Below, piece after piece: positions 1 through 9,845 of a stretch of 64,000 nt of DNA. This stretch comes from JBQQPY01 sp052258065 (GTDB lineage: Bacteria; Pseudomonadota; Gammaproteobacteria; Enterobacterales; Enterobacteriaceae). The notes under the pieces were generated by a model, which saw only the letters and a program-made list of their open reading frames with translations, did not search any database and was not told where the DNA came from. The position numbers and the translations under genes were made by a program. The DNA lies in the NCBI GenBank assembly GCA_052258065.1, contig JBQQPY010000002.1, positions 186,001 through 250,000 of the forward strand, read 5' to 3'. Each line of letters starts with the position of its first letter. Position 1 is the first letter of the stretch.

Positions 1-86
1 CAACCTATAGGTCATTCCTATCTCGCTTCTCGGCATAAGGGTTTCGACCTTCACTGCTTGCCGCTCCAGTTGGAAACTGACGTTTA

Positions 87-1850
87 ATGAATAAAAGTCG
101 ACAACAAATCCTAGTGCGCTGGCTCAAGTTGCAAAGTAAACTGGTAAACTGCTGGTTGCGCTTTTCCATGCTTCTAGGTCTCCTGAGTGCCTTGGTCATC
201 GTTGCCCAGGCATGGTCGCTGGCCGCCTTGCTACAGGCTTTAATTGTGGAGAAAGTTCCGCGCGCTAACCTGACCGACCGCTTTGTCTGTCTGGCAGCCT
301 TATTCGCGCTACGCGCGGCGGTAAACTACGGTCGTGAGCGGGTGAGTTTTATCGCCGGCAGCGTATTACGCCGGAAAATACGCGCTCAAATGCTGGACCG
401 TCTCGATCGGCTAGGACCGGCCTGGATCCGCGGAAAACCCGCCGGCAGCTGGAGCAGCATGCTGCTCCAGCAGATTGAGGATATGCACGACTATTATGCC
501 CGCTATTTACCGCAAATGTCGCTATCCGTGCTGATACCGCTGATGATCCTTATCGTGGTATTTCCTATCAATTGGGCGGCGGGGCTTATTCTATTTTTAA
601 CCGCCCCACTGATTCCGCTGTTCATGGCGCTAGTAGGCATGGGTGCCGCTGATGCTAACCGTCGCAATTTTCTAGTGCTGGCGCGCCTATCAGGTTATTT
701 TCTCGACCGGCTGCGCGGACTGGAAACCCTACGGTTGTTCTTTCGCGCCGAGGCGGAAATGCAGGACATCCAACGCGCAACCGAGGCCTTCCGTCAGCGG
801 ACCATGGAAGTTTTGCGGCTAGCGTTTCTATCGTCCGGCGTATTGGAATTTTTCGCCTCAATCTCTATCGCCGTCGCGGCGGTTTATTTTGGTTTTTCCT
901 ATCTAGGAGAACTGCATTTCGGCAGTTACGGCACCGGCGTGACGCTGTTTTCCGGCTTTCTGGTGATGATCCTCGCACCCGAATTTTTTCAGCCGTTGCG
1001 CGATCTGGGCACCTTTTATCACGCTAAAGCCCAGGCGGTGGGCGCAGCAGAATCGCTGGTTTCCTTCTTGGAACACGACGATGTAAGCCAGGGTGCCGGC
1101 CAGGAAGCACCTGCCGCAGGGCCGGTTAATTTGCTCGCCAGAGATCTGTTGGTTCTATCGACGAACGGAAGCCAACTCGCCGGGCCGCTGAATTTTTCCG
1201 TCGCGGCAGGCCAGCGAGTTGCTATCGTTGGCGCTAGCGGCGCGGGCAAGAGCTCGCTGCTTAGCGTCTTACTGGGGTTCTTGCCCTATAGCGGCTCGCT
1301 GCAGGTTAACGGCCGCGAGCTACGAGCGCTATCACCACGCCTGTGGCGTGAACGGTTAAGCTGGGTTAGTCAGAATCCGATGCTGCCGGCGGCAACCCTC
1401 CGCGAAAATGTTCTGCTGGGTGCCCCGACGGCAGGTGATTCTCAACTGACGCAGGCGCTAGATGATGCCTATATGACAGAATTTCTTAAGACGCTGCCAT
1501 ATGGCTTGGACAGTGCGGTCGGCGAAGACGCCGGTCGTCTGTCAATGGGCCAGGCGCAACGTGTCGCACTGGCTCGCGCGCTGATCCGTGCCCCGGGGCT
1601 TCTGTTACTGGATGAGCCAACTACCAGCCTTGACGTATACATAGAACGGCTGGTCATGCGCGCAGTAGAAAGCGCTACGCGTCGCCAGACTACGCTGCTG
1701 GTTACGCATCAGTTGCAATCCATCGTAGATTTCGACGCTGTATGGGTAATGGACGGCGGCATTATCGCGCAACAGGGTCACTATGCTGACCTGGCGGCCA
1801 GAGACGGACCGCTGGCTGATTTAATTGCTTCCCGAGCACAGGAGCCGTAA
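87..1850 (+). CDS. cydD: CydD, ABC transporter subunit for cytochrome bd assembly
   Basis: With CydC this forms the inner-membrane heterodimeric ABC exporter of glutathione/cysteine that is needed to assemble cytochrome bd oxidase. The protein is 587 aa, against 588 in E. coli, and starts MNKSRQ as in the orthologue. An N-terminal six-helix membrane domain (about residues 20-325, with DMHDYYARYLPQM) precedes the nucleotide-binding domain. That domain has Walker A GASGAGKSS near residue 380, signature LSMGQAQR near 485 and Walker B LLLLDEP near 507. It is intact, and cydC starts 2 bases after its stop, so the pair is one operon. Its partner is frameshifted, which puts the function of the complex in doubt. 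Identification is secure from motifs and order. Confidence 0.97.
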   Translation: MNKSRQQILVRWLKLQSKLVNCWLRFSMLLGLLSALVIVAQAWSLAALLQALIVEKVPRANLTDRFVCLAALFALRAAVNYGRERVSFIAGSVLRRKIRAQMLDRLDRLGPAWIRGKPAGSWSSMLLQQIEDMHDYYARYLPQMSLSVLIPLMILIVVFPINWAAGLILFLTAPLIPLFMALVGMGAADANRRNFLVLARLSGYFLDRLRGLETLRLFFRAEAEMQDIQRATEAFRQRTMEVLRLAFLSSGVLEFFASISIAVAAVYFGFSYLGELHFGSYGTGVTLFSGFLVMILAPEFFQPLRDLGTFYHAKAQAVGAAESLVSFLEHDDVSQGAGQEAPAAGPVNLLARDLLVLSTNGSQLAGPLNFSVAAGQRVAIVGASGAGKSSLLSVLLGFLPYSGSLQVNGRELRALSPRLWRERLSWVSQNPMLPAATLRENVLLGAPTAGDSQLTQALDDAYMTEFLKTLPYGLDSAVGEDAGRLSMGQAQRVALARALIRAPGLLLLDEPTTSLDVYIERLVMRAVESATRRQTTLLVTHQLQSIVDFDAVWVMDGGIIAQQGHYADLAARDGPLADLIASRAQEP

Positions 1851-1852
1851 AC

Positions 1853-3582
1853 ATGCGAGCCTTACTGCCCTATTTCACTCTCTATCGCCGTCACGGCGGC
1901 CAGCTTGCCCTTGGCGTTCTGCTTGCTATTTCTACGTTACTAGCTAGCATCGGTCTGCTGACTCTATCCGGCTGGTTTCTCGCCAGCGCAGCGACGGCGG
2001 CGCCGCTGGCCTATACAGTTTTAACTACATGTTGCCCGCTGCAGGCGTGCGTGGCGCCGCGATCACTCGCACTGCCTGCCGCTGGGCGGAGCGAGTGATC
2101 AGTCACGATGCTACCTTTCGCGTGCTTCAGAATCTGAGGCTTTACATCTTTAGCCGCATTTTCCCTCTTTCTCCTGGCGCGATTGCGCGCTTTCGCCGAG
2201 CGGAACTGCTCAATCGCCTGGTAGCAGATGTGGATACGCTCGATCATCTTTATCTGCGAGTGATTTCACCGCTAGCGGGGGCGCTGGTAGTGACGCTTAC
2301 GGTGACAGCCAGCCTTTGTCTGCTAGACCTGCAATCAGGCCTAGTGCTCGGCACGATTATGCTGGTTATTATGTCGCTGTTCCCGCTGTTGTTTTACCGC
2401 GCCGGCAAACCAGTTGGCGAAGCGCTAACGGCAATACGCGCTGATTACCGCCTGCAGCTGAATACCTGGCTTTCCGGCAACGCCGAACTGACGCTGTACG
2501 GCGCCGCCCGGCGTTATCGCCATCAATTAGATGCCACAGAGCAACGCTGGCAAAGACACCAGCGCTGCCAGAGCGGCCTAGGCGCCAGAGCACAAAGTCT
2601 ACTGCTACTCCTGAGCGGGCTGACGTTAACTCTAGTGCTATGGCTCGCTGCCGGCGGCGTAGGAGGCGCGGGAGCGGCCGGGCCACTCATTGCGTTGTTC
2701 GCGTTCGCGGCGCTCGCGGCCTTTGAGGCGCTGGGTCCAGTGGCCGGCACCTTCCAACATCTGGGACAAGTGGTGGCCTCTGCTACGCGCCTCAACGTCG
2801 TTATTAACCAGGCGCCAGAGGTAATTTTTCCTACCGCGAGTCCTGCCCCGGCCGCGAGCGTCGCCCTTAACGCTAGCCGGGTGCGGTTTCACTATCGAGG
2901 ACAAGCAACGCCCGCTATCGATGACTTATCGCTAACGGTTGCCGCCGGCGAGCATATCGCTCTTCTAGGTCATACCGGTAGCGGGAAATCTACGCTGTTA
3001 CAGTTATTAACGCGCGCCTGGGATCCCGAGGCGGGAGATATTGCGCTCAACAGCGTGCCGCTGCGGGAGTGGAGCGAAAGTGCTCTACGTGCGATGACCG
3101 CCGTAGTGCCGCAGCGCGTGCATATTTTCAGCGCGACATTGCGCGATAATCTTCGTCTAGCGGCACAGGACGCTGATGATCAGCAACTTTACTCGGCTGT
3201 ACAGCAGGTCGGCCTGGAAAAACTACTGACGGATGAAGGATTGAACGCGTGGCTTGGAGAGGGAGGCCGAGCGCTCTCGGGAGGCGAACAACGCCGAATA
3301 GGAATCGCCCGCGCACTGCTTCACGCCGGGCCGCTTTGGCTGCTTGACGAGCCTACCGAGGGGCTAGATGCTATCACTGAACAGAAAATACTGCAGCTGT
3401 TAACCATACTTAGCCGGGGGCGGACAGTGATTATCGTTACCCATCGGATGCGAGGATTGGAACGTTTAGACCGCATCTGCATGATGGATCGAGGCAAGCT
3501 AATTGAACAGGGCCGCCACCAGGCGCTGATGGCGCAGCGTGGACACTATTATCACTATCAGAGACCGATAGAGATAAGATAG
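1853..3582 (+). pseudogene. cydC: cydC, ABC transporter subunit, single frameshift
   Basis: This is the partner of CydD in the heterodimeric exporter for cytochrome bd assembly. The first frame (from ATG 1853) reads MRALLPYFTLYRRH through GWFLASAA and then runs out of register near 2005-2015. The second frame resumes as GLYSFNYMLPAAGVRGAA and continues to the stop at 3582. Walker A GHTGSGKST lies near 2968, signature LSGGEQRR near 3274 and Walker B LWLLDEP near 3333. Adding one G in the CTGGCC run gives about 576 aa, against 573 in E. coli, with otherwise normal sequence. The lesion therefore looks like loss of a single G. It may be a true mutation, a slippage site or a sequencing error. Confidence 0.93.
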
Positions 3583-3613
3583 ACTTGCAGAGGGATGACC
3601 TGCGCGGTCTGTT

Positions 3614-3641
3614 CTATCTGGCTGGCTTTTCAGCCAGATAG
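3614..3641 (+). terminator. Hairpin downstream of cydC
   Basis: A perfect 11-bp inverted repeat (CTATCTGGCTG / CAGCCAGATAG) with a 6-base loop lies 31 bases after the cydC stop. No T-run follows, so it is either a weakened intrinsic terminator or an mRNA-stabilising hairpin. The 200 bases after it hold nothing recognisable; aat and infA, expected next to cydC in E. coli, were not seen. Confidence 0.5.
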
Positions 3642-3841
3642 CAGCAATCGACGGCAGCATGAGTTATTAGCAAATCTAGTGTGACGATCAAGGCTAAGTG
3701 CTGCTCTGTTGCCTCATGAATCTGTTCTCTATCCTTAAATTGGATGCTATTTGCCACGAGAGTTAGCAGGCCAACTGCTCTTAATCGGCTCGAGCTTTTC
3801 TGAGAAGACTAGAAACGTTTCTCTCGAGCTACAATTCTGCT

Positions 3842-4380
3842 TAGTCCCGGATTATTGTATATATCCTAGGCGCGTAGCCTTATTCATGGCAAGATGGCTA
3901 TTAAGAGATATAGTTAAGGGCAAAACATCATGATGATTAGGCTTCATAGTCAGACCATTAAAACACTTAAAATCAGAACTGCTCTTCAGATACGTAACTA
4001 GCTGACATCAACTTTCATTAAGTGTTGTGGAATTTCTAAACTGAATATTTTTAAATGACAAAAACGAGATAATGCTGAGGATAATACCCACATTTCCGAT
4101 CGTTTGCAGTACATGCAATCGCTGGATCAGGAAAAGCGGAAGAAGCTTTTTATTCTACTGTACGATCCGTTGATAGTTGTAAGCAAATTCTTGAACCCTG
4201 CTGCATCTCGATCTCGCTTTGTTTGCTTGCTTTATGCAAATACAGATTAGGACGTTTGCTTAAAATGAAAGAGAAAGTACTAAAATTAACGTATAAAGCG
4301 TTTAAAAGCGACGAATCTCGTTACCTGCATCTGCATGTTGATGGAAAATACCTTCCACAAATGCCAAATGAAATCTCGCT
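3842..4380 (+). mobile_element. Family A (IS481-like) relic, 5' two thirds
   Basis: This is a decayed transposase reading. It begins near the repeat phrase around 3885-3955 (ATGATGATTAGG region) and runs through AAAATCAGAACTGCTCTTCA to a stretch readable as MKEKVLKLTYKAFKSDES and HLHVDGKYLPQMPNE. Many copies in the window share these phrases. The internal segment coding for the HTH end is partly deleted. No open frame is long enough to act. Confidence 0.75.
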
Positions 4381-4725
4381 GTCACTACTAATTAAAAATA
4401 GTATATTTTACTAAGTAAAAGAGTTTTTATTAAAACTAGTGGCCATAGACACACCTTCATACCGCATGAAGGTGAAAAGTATATATAAATTCGCGCTGAA
4501 GCTTCCCCATGCCGATACCGGAGCAAAGCCAACTGTTTGTGATTAGTATGTCTCCAGAAACTACGTCAGCATCCTGCTTAGAGTTTTTGCGATGTAGAGA
4601 TTGCATATATGGATACACTTATGATGACTTGTCTAACTTTCTTATGATTTTCAAGTATCTAAGATTATTTTGTTGATTTCCCAGCAAAAGAATAATGCAG
4701 AATGTATAAGTTTTAAACCGGTGCT
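4381..4725. other. Unassigned segment interrupting an IS relic
   Basis: About 345 bases sit between two parts of the family A relic that are contiguous in other copies, so this looks inserted. It contains a perfect 9-bp inverted repeat with a 5-base loop (CACCTTCAT / ATGAAGGTG, 4452-4474). No gene or known element was recognised. Confidence 0.4.
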
Positions 4726-5000
4726 GACACCTCACGACCTTATCTTTTCGTAGGCATAGAGCCGAGCGATTCGATGGATTGTTGTCCCTCTCTACAAAGC
4801 GAAAGCCGCGGCTAATGCATCAAATTTTTTGCTGATCTTAGTCGCGTTTGGTAAAACGCTTAAGATCACACGATACCGCTATGCCTGACTCTGCAATTAG
4901 GCATCATCTCAATCAATATTGAGATAGTAAAATTCCATTATAATCTATGCTGGTAGAGCATTAAACCTAAATTTTTCAATAACACTATACTAGTTTCCGG
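4726..5000 (+). mobile_element. Family A (IS481-like) relic, 3' part
   Basis: The relic resumes at the phrase TTATCTTTTCGTAGGCATAG and runs through the Arg/Trp-rich core to AAACGCTTA, then jumps to the 3' terminal phrase near 4905-4990. The DNGKEFTDR core present in other copies is deleted here. Confidence 0.7.
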
Positions 5001-5028
5001 CATCTAACAGATAGCGAACAGCCGATCT

Positions 5029-5165
5029 AGCATATTTTAGGACACTTTGCTGACGCGCGCTGCAAAGCTATTCTTCTTTAAAATAAGCAGAAATTAAAAA
5101 TAATAACTAATAAAAACATTAATTTACAGCATACCCTTCGTGCATTTTCCTCAAGAATCGGCTTT
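5029..5165. repeat. About 140-bp repeat shared with minE downstream regions
   Basis: This stretch aligns with 34130-34265 and 36056-36190. Shared phrases are GCGCGCTGCAAA, TTTAAAA, ATAACTA, ATTAATT and CTTCGTGCATTT, in the same order and spacing. All three copies lie just downstream of a minus-strand gene (valS here, minE in the others). It could be the end of an unrecognised mobile element or a shared 3' flanking element. Confidence 0.65.
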
Positions 5166-5213
5166 TACCTAACCTACCGACTATAGTGTGCTTGCTAATT
5201 AACACAAGTACGA

Positions 5214-8069
5214 TTATAAACTAGTGATGATAGCATGTTGTTCGAGCAATTTCGCTTTAGACTGCTGGTGGCTTTCCAGCTTCTCGCGCTCTTTCGCCAC
5301 TACCGTCTCCGCCGCGCGACTGATAAAGCCCTTGTTGCCGAGTTTCGCGGTAATACGATTAATTTCGGCGTCGATACGCGCCGTCTCTTTTGCTAGACGA
5401 CCCAGCTCCGCGTTTTTATCGACTAGGCCCGCTATCGGGATTAGCAGTTCGGCGCCGTCGATAAGTTGGATTACGGAAACCGGCCCTCTATCCTCTTCGG
5501 GCAGTAGGATAATATTATTAAGCCGAGCCAGGGCGAGTATAAAGCTCAAGTTTTCCTTCACCCTTTGCCTTACCGCCGATGATGCCCGGCGCAGCAGCAC
5601 TGTCAGTCGCTTATCGGACGGAATTTTCATTCCAGCGCGAATCGTGCGCACCGCGACGATAGCTTGCTTAATCCATCTCAAATCACTGAGCGCAGCGGCG
5701 TCCGCCAGCGCCGCATTATGAGCCGGAAACGACTGCAGCATAATGGTTTTGCCCTGTTCGCCGGTGAGAAGTTTCACTCGTTGCCAAATGGTTTCCGTGA
5801 TAAACGGAATGATAGGATGCGCTAGACGCAGCAACGCTTCCAGCATCTTGACCAACGTATGGCGGGTGCCGCGAAGCTCAGCGTCGCTACCGCCCCTCAT
5901 AACTGGCTTGGTCAGTTCCAGATACCAGTCGCAGAACTGGCTCCAGATGAATTCGTACAAAATCCCGGCCGCTAAATCGACACGATAACCATCCAGTGCC
6001 TCACGAAACGCCTTTACCGTCTGATTAAATTCTATCAGAATCCAGCGATCCGCTAGCGACAGCACTTGATCGCCGCCGTTAAAACCGCAGTCTTTATCTT
6101 CGGCATTCATCAGGACAAAACGGCTGGCGTTCCACAATTTATTGCAGAAATTACGATACCCTTCCAGGCGCTTCATGTCCCAGTTGATATCTCGGCCCGT
6201 AGAAGCCAGCGACGCCAGCGTAAAACGGAGAGCATCGGTGCCGTGCGGCTTGATGCCGTTCGGAAACTGTTTTTCGGTGCATTTGCGGATCTTGTATGCT
6301 AGTTTCGGCTGTATCATATTTTCAGTGCGCTTTTTAAGCAAATCAGGTAGCGCAATACCATCCACCATGTCCAGAGGATCGATAACGTTCCCCTTGGATT
6401 TAGACATCTTCTGCCCTTCTTCATCGCGAATCAGACCGGTCATATAGACGGCTTTAAACGGCACCTGCGGTTTGCCATTGTCATCCTTGATAAAATGCAT
6501 TGTCAGCATGATCATGCGCGCTATCCAGAAAAAGATAATGTCAAAGCCGCTTACCACCACGCTTGTGGGATGGAACGTGCGCAGCGTTTCGCTGTCTTCC
6601 GGCCAGCCTAGGCTGGAAAAAGTCCATAGTCCAGAGGAAAACCAGGTATCCAGAACGTCGTCGTCTTGGCGCAGCGGTATGTCTGCTGCTAACTGATGTT
6701 TCTGGCGCACCTCGGCCTGGTGGCGGCCCACATAGACCCGGCCTTCGTTATCGTACCAAGCTGGAATGCGGTGGCCCCACCACAGCTGACGGGAAATACA
6801 CCAATCTTGAATATTCCGCATCCAGCTAAAATACATATTTTCGTACTGCTTCGGTATGAACTGAATCTCACCCTCTTCGACCGCTTTTATCGCTACTTTT
6901 GCCAGCGGTGCGACGCGTACGTACCATTGATTGGTTAACATTGGCTCGATAACTACGCCGCTGCGATCGCTATAAGGGACGGAGAAATTGTGGGTCTTCA
7001 CCTCGACTAGCAGGCCCAGACGATCTAATTCTTCCAAGATCGCCTTGCGGGCAGCGAAACGCTCTAGACCACGGAACGCCGCCGGAATTTCGCCAGACAG
7101 CACCTCGCTAGTCTCACCGTGAGTGTCAAACACCTCGGCTTCCTGGCGGATATCTCCATCAAAAGTCAGGATATTAATCATAGGCAGCGCATGGCGCTTG
7201 CCGACTTCATAGTCGTTAAAATCGTGCGCCGGCGTAATTTTGACGCAGCCAGTTTCTTTAGTCATATCAGCGTGCTCACTGCCGACGATAGGGATACGTC
7301 GGCCGACAATCGGCAGAATGACGAACTGACCAATCAAATTGCGATAGCGCGGATCTTCCGGATTGACTGCCACGCCGGTGTCGCCAAGCATGGTTTCTGG
7401 ACGAGTGGTGGCGACAACTAAATAATCTAGACCGTCGGCGGCGTGCGCGCCGGCGGCAAGCGGGTAACGCAGGTGCCACATTGAGCCCTTCAACTCGCGG
7501 TTTTCCACTTCCAGATCCGAAATCGCGGTGCGTAATTTCGGGTCCCAGTTCACCAGGCGTTTACCGTGATAGATTAAATCTTCTTGATACAGACGCACGA
7601 ACACTTCTTTCACCGCATTGGATAGCCCGCTGTCCATGGTGAATCGCTCGCGCTCCCAATCCACCGAATTACCCAGCCGACGCATCTGATGGGTAATAGT
7701 GTCGCCGGATTTTGCTTTCCATTGCCAAATTTTATCAATAAAAGCGTTGCGGAGATAATCGCGGCGGGCTCTGCCCTCTTCGGCGGCAATTTTGCGCTCT
7801 ACCAGCATCTGAGTCGCGATGCCGGCATGATCGGTGCCTACCTGCCACAAGGTATTTTTACCCTGCATACGCTTATAACGAATCAGGGTGTCCATAATAG
7901 TCTGTTGGAGAGCATGGCCTATATGTAGGCTGCCTGTGATATTCGGCGGCGGTAGCATGATACAGTAGCTATCCTGACCGCTGTCATTATTCGGTTTGAA
8001 ATACCCCTGCTTCTCCCAGCGCTCGTACAACGGCTGCTCGATATCTTTGGGATTGTATATTTTTTGCAT
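5214..8069 (-). CDS. valS: Valyl-tRNA synthetase
   Basis: This enzyme charges tRNA-Val with valine in the cytoplasm. It is a class I synthetase of 951 aa, the same length as E. coli ValS. The HIGH motif is at residues 49-52 and KMSKS at 554-558, the E. coli positions. The editing (CP1) domain lies between them, with the TTRPETMLGDT motif. The C-terminal anticodon-binding domain and the coiled coil (from about residue 880) are complete. It follows holC by 13 bases in the conserved pepA-holC-valS order. No lesion is seen, as expected for an essential gene. Confidence 0.98.
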   Translation of the reverse strand: MQKIYNPKDIEQPLYERWEKQGYFKPNNDSGQDSYCIMLPPPNITGSLHIGHALQQTIMDTLIRYKRMQGKNTLWQVGTDHAGIATQMLVERKIAAEEGRARRDYLRNAFIDKIWQWKAKSGDTITHQMRRLGNSVDWERERFTMDSGLSNAVKEVFVRLYQEDLIYHGKRLVNWDPKLRTAISDLEVENRELKGSMWHLRYPLAAGAHAADGLDYLVVATTRPETMLGDTGVAVNPEDPRYRNLIGQFVILPIVGRRIPIVGSEHADMTKETGCVKITPAHDFNDYEVGKRHALPMINILTFDGDIRQEAEVFDTHGETSEVLSGEIPAAFRGLERFAARKAILEELDRLGLLVEVKTHNFSVPYSDRSGVVIEPMLTNQWYVRVAPLAKVAIKAVEEGEIQFIPKQYENMYFSWMRNIQDWCISRQLWWGHRIPAWYDNEGRVYVGRHQAEVRQKHQLAADIPLRQDDDVLDTWFSSGLWTFSSLGWPEDSETLRTFHPTSVVVSGFDIIFFWIARMIMLTMHFIKDDNGKPQVPFKAVYMTGLIRDEEGQKMSKSKGNVIDPLDMVDGIALPDLLKKRTENMIQPKLAYKIRKCTEKQFPNGIKPHGTDALRFTLASLASTGRDINWDMKRLEGYRNFCNKLWNASRFVLMNAEDKDCGFNGGDQVLSLADRWILIEFNQTVKAFREALDGYRVDLAAGILYEFIWSQFCDWYLELTKPVMRGGSDAELRGTRHTLVKMLEALLRLAHPIIPFITETIWQRVKLLTGEQGKTIMLQSFPAHNAALADAAALSDLRWIKQAIVAVRTIRAGMKIPSDKRLTVLLRRASSAVRQRVKENLSFILALARLNNIILLPEEDRGPVSVIQLIDGAELLIPIAGLVDKNAELGRLAKETARIDAEINRITAKLGNKGFISRAAETVVAKEREKLESHQQSKAKLLEQHAIITSL

Positions 8070-8082
8070 TATGCGTCATTAA

Positions 8083-8532
8083 TCACTGCGTTGGCGGCGT
8101 AGCCGTAGTCAATTGGAAGCCTACGCTGCGATACGCTTTATATCGATCGCGCGCCAGCTGTTTTAAAGTGTCTTCATCCGGGACGAAGTCTATCACTTCA
8201 TCGAAAGCGGAGGCAAAATTCGCGCAGGTCGGCAGCAGGCTTATCAGCAGATCCTGCCTCGTGTTGCCGCGGCGGGATGGCCAGCAAATTTCCACTGGCA
8301 CGCTATAGCGCGAGCTTTCGCTCGCCAGGTTATGTGGCACGAACGCATCAGGATCGCGAGCCCACAGCGCCTCGTCTAGCCTGAGCGCTTGGGCTTCGTC
8401 TTCACAGGCGATAAGCACCCGCTTCCCCTCGCGCCATTTGCAGGCTGCCAAATCGCAGGCAAGCTGCTCCACGACGCTTAGCCCATCGCGGATGGCGTGT
8501 TGGTTGAGCAAATAAAAGGTTGCCTTTTTCAT
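8083..8532 (-). CDS. holC: DNA polymerase III chi subunit
   Basis: Chi links the clamp loader (through psi, HolD) to single-stranded DNA-binding protein. The start chosen is ATG at 8532 (MKKATFYLL), which matches the E. coli N-terminus and gives 149 aa against 147. An in-frame ATG 12 codons upstream exists but has no homology. Conserved stretches include GKRVLIACEDE, RLDEALWARDP and FVPHNLA. holD, its partner, is kept at 40.3 kb, so the chi-psi pair is retained. The gene sits between a pepA remnant and valS. Confidence 0.96.
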   Translation of the reverse strand: MKKATFYLLNQHAIRDGLSVVEQLACDLAACKWREGKRVLIACEDEAQALRLDEALWARDPDAFVPHNLASESSRYSVPVEICWPSRRGNTRQDLLISLLPTCANFASAFDEVIDFVPDEDTLKQLARDRYKAYRSVGFQLTTATPPTQ

Positions 8533-8610
8533 GTGCCGTTTTGTTAAAAAAAGATAATAGAAAAACAACGGGTCTTAAATACTGCCTATCCTATTATACT
8601 TTTTTAGCTG

Positions 8611-8820
8611 CTAGTCATCGTTGATGATGGCGCGGTTAAGCAAGAATTTCGACCGCATCGTTACCGGACGCTCCATGTCCCCTGGACTTTCCCTGAACGC
8701 CAGGCGGTGCCGGCGATGCTTTTCTTACCCTAATGATATTTGCACACGAACGCGACAGGAAAGGGCTAGTGGTCAGAGCTCTCAGGATCGGCTGTCGATA
8801 TTAGCTATATCGGCAAAATA
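8611..8820 (-). pseudogene. pepA: pepA remnant (leucyl aminopeptidase C-terminus)
   Basis: On the minus strand one can read FADIANID, then SIAGTAWRSGK, then RPVTMRSKFLLNRAIINDD and a stop, in broken frames. These match the E. coli PepA tail (FADMANIGGR, DIAGTAWRSGK, GRPVALLSQFLLNRAG). The upstream 85% of the gene is gone; a family A relic lies beyond. The fragment preserves the pepA-holC-valS order and shows that pepA was lost by truncation. Confidence 0.85.
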
Positions 8821-8969
8821 AACTACAGCTGCTCTTAGAGCTAATTTCTTCCCTCAGCAGAAAACGCTAGAGACCACATTGCGGAAGCCAGTATTATTTT
8901 TTGAAATAATTTAGATTTAATTTTGTACTAATATTTCAGAGACCGCAATAGAGCTTTGCTAGCTTTTTC

Positions 8970-9482
8970 GTCTCAGTTTGCTATATATATCCTCAACGCA
9001 CTGCTCTGTGCATGACGAGATAGCTCCTGCGGGATATATAACGAACCAGAATCCTTTTTTTGGCTAAGTGTTTAGCATCTCTAAACTGACCGTTTTTAAA
9101 TGAAAAAACGAGATGTTCTTGAGGAACAGCGCCATATTTTCTTTCCCCGCAAAAGATACTTTTATCCCACTGCACGATCCGCTGGCAGTCGTACGCAAAT
9201 TCTTGAATCCCGCTATATCTCGCTATATCTCGATCTGACTTGGATAACCGTTTACGCAGATATGGTTTAAGGAGAAAACACTAAAACTAAAGCGCCAAGC
9301 GTTTAAAAGCTATATACTTGCTTACCTGCATATTTATTTGAAAGATCTTCCACAAATATCAAATGAAATTTCACAACATTATCTTTTCTTGGGTAGAGCA
9401 TCCGTCTCTACAAATCCAAGATCGCGGCTTGTACACGATTGTTCTGAGCAATCTTAGTCGAGATCGAAATTGTTTATAGTCG
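8970..9482 (+). mobile_element. Family A (IS481-like) relic
   Basis: The family A phrases appear in order but broken: GCATCTCTAAACTGACCG, a stretch like TTCTTGAATCCCGCTATATC, AAACACTAAAACTAAAGCG and TTATCTTTTCTTGGGTAGAG. The 3' third is missing, and the relic abuts an inverted family B relic. Confidence 0.7.
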
Positions 9483-9845
9483 GCATAATTCGGTATGCGT
9501 AAGGATGTTGTTTTGAAATATCTTTCAGAAAGTGTGCCGAATCAATTCTGTTTCTATACTCAATTACTTTGGCTAGCAGAGGCCCCCGACAATGTCTTAG
9601 TAGCTATGAAGACACTAAATGACTCTAGCCGTTTGTATTCATAATCTTCCCGAGCAGGTTTTCCGGTCTGAACGGCCGCACAACGCGTGTTACATTAAAT
9701 CAATTGATGATGTGCTTCATCCATTCAAATCACCGGATATATTTAATAATAGGACTGACGATACAGAGCAGCACCTTCCTCATACCCGCAACGAATTCGG
9801 CATTGACTTCTAACGCTATAACCAAGGTACTCTTTATCCACGGGT
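9483..9845 (-). mobile_element. Family B (IS630-like) relic, middle part
   Basis: On the minus strand it reads as NAEFVAGMRKVL, followed by a degraded MDETPRQL-like region and SVFIATK, the central part of the family B transposase. It runs opposite to the neighbouring family A relic. A 64-codon frame on the opposite strand here is a shadow. Confidence 0.65.

Noticed and set aside
1..86. 28-codon open stretch from the window edge as a gene end
   Set aside because: It reads QPIGHSYLASRHKGFDLHCL and then stops, but does not match trxB, the expected neighbour of cydD, and is too short to support.
4223..4414. 63-codon frame as a small gene
   Set aside because: It is part of the family A transposase relic (KVLKLTYKAFKSDESRYLHL), seen in many other copies.
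5224..7928. Several open frames on the plus strand across valS (for example 5224-5721 and 7119-7421)
   Set aside because: They lie fully antisense to an intact essential gene and have no coherent protein families; they are shadows of its codon bias.
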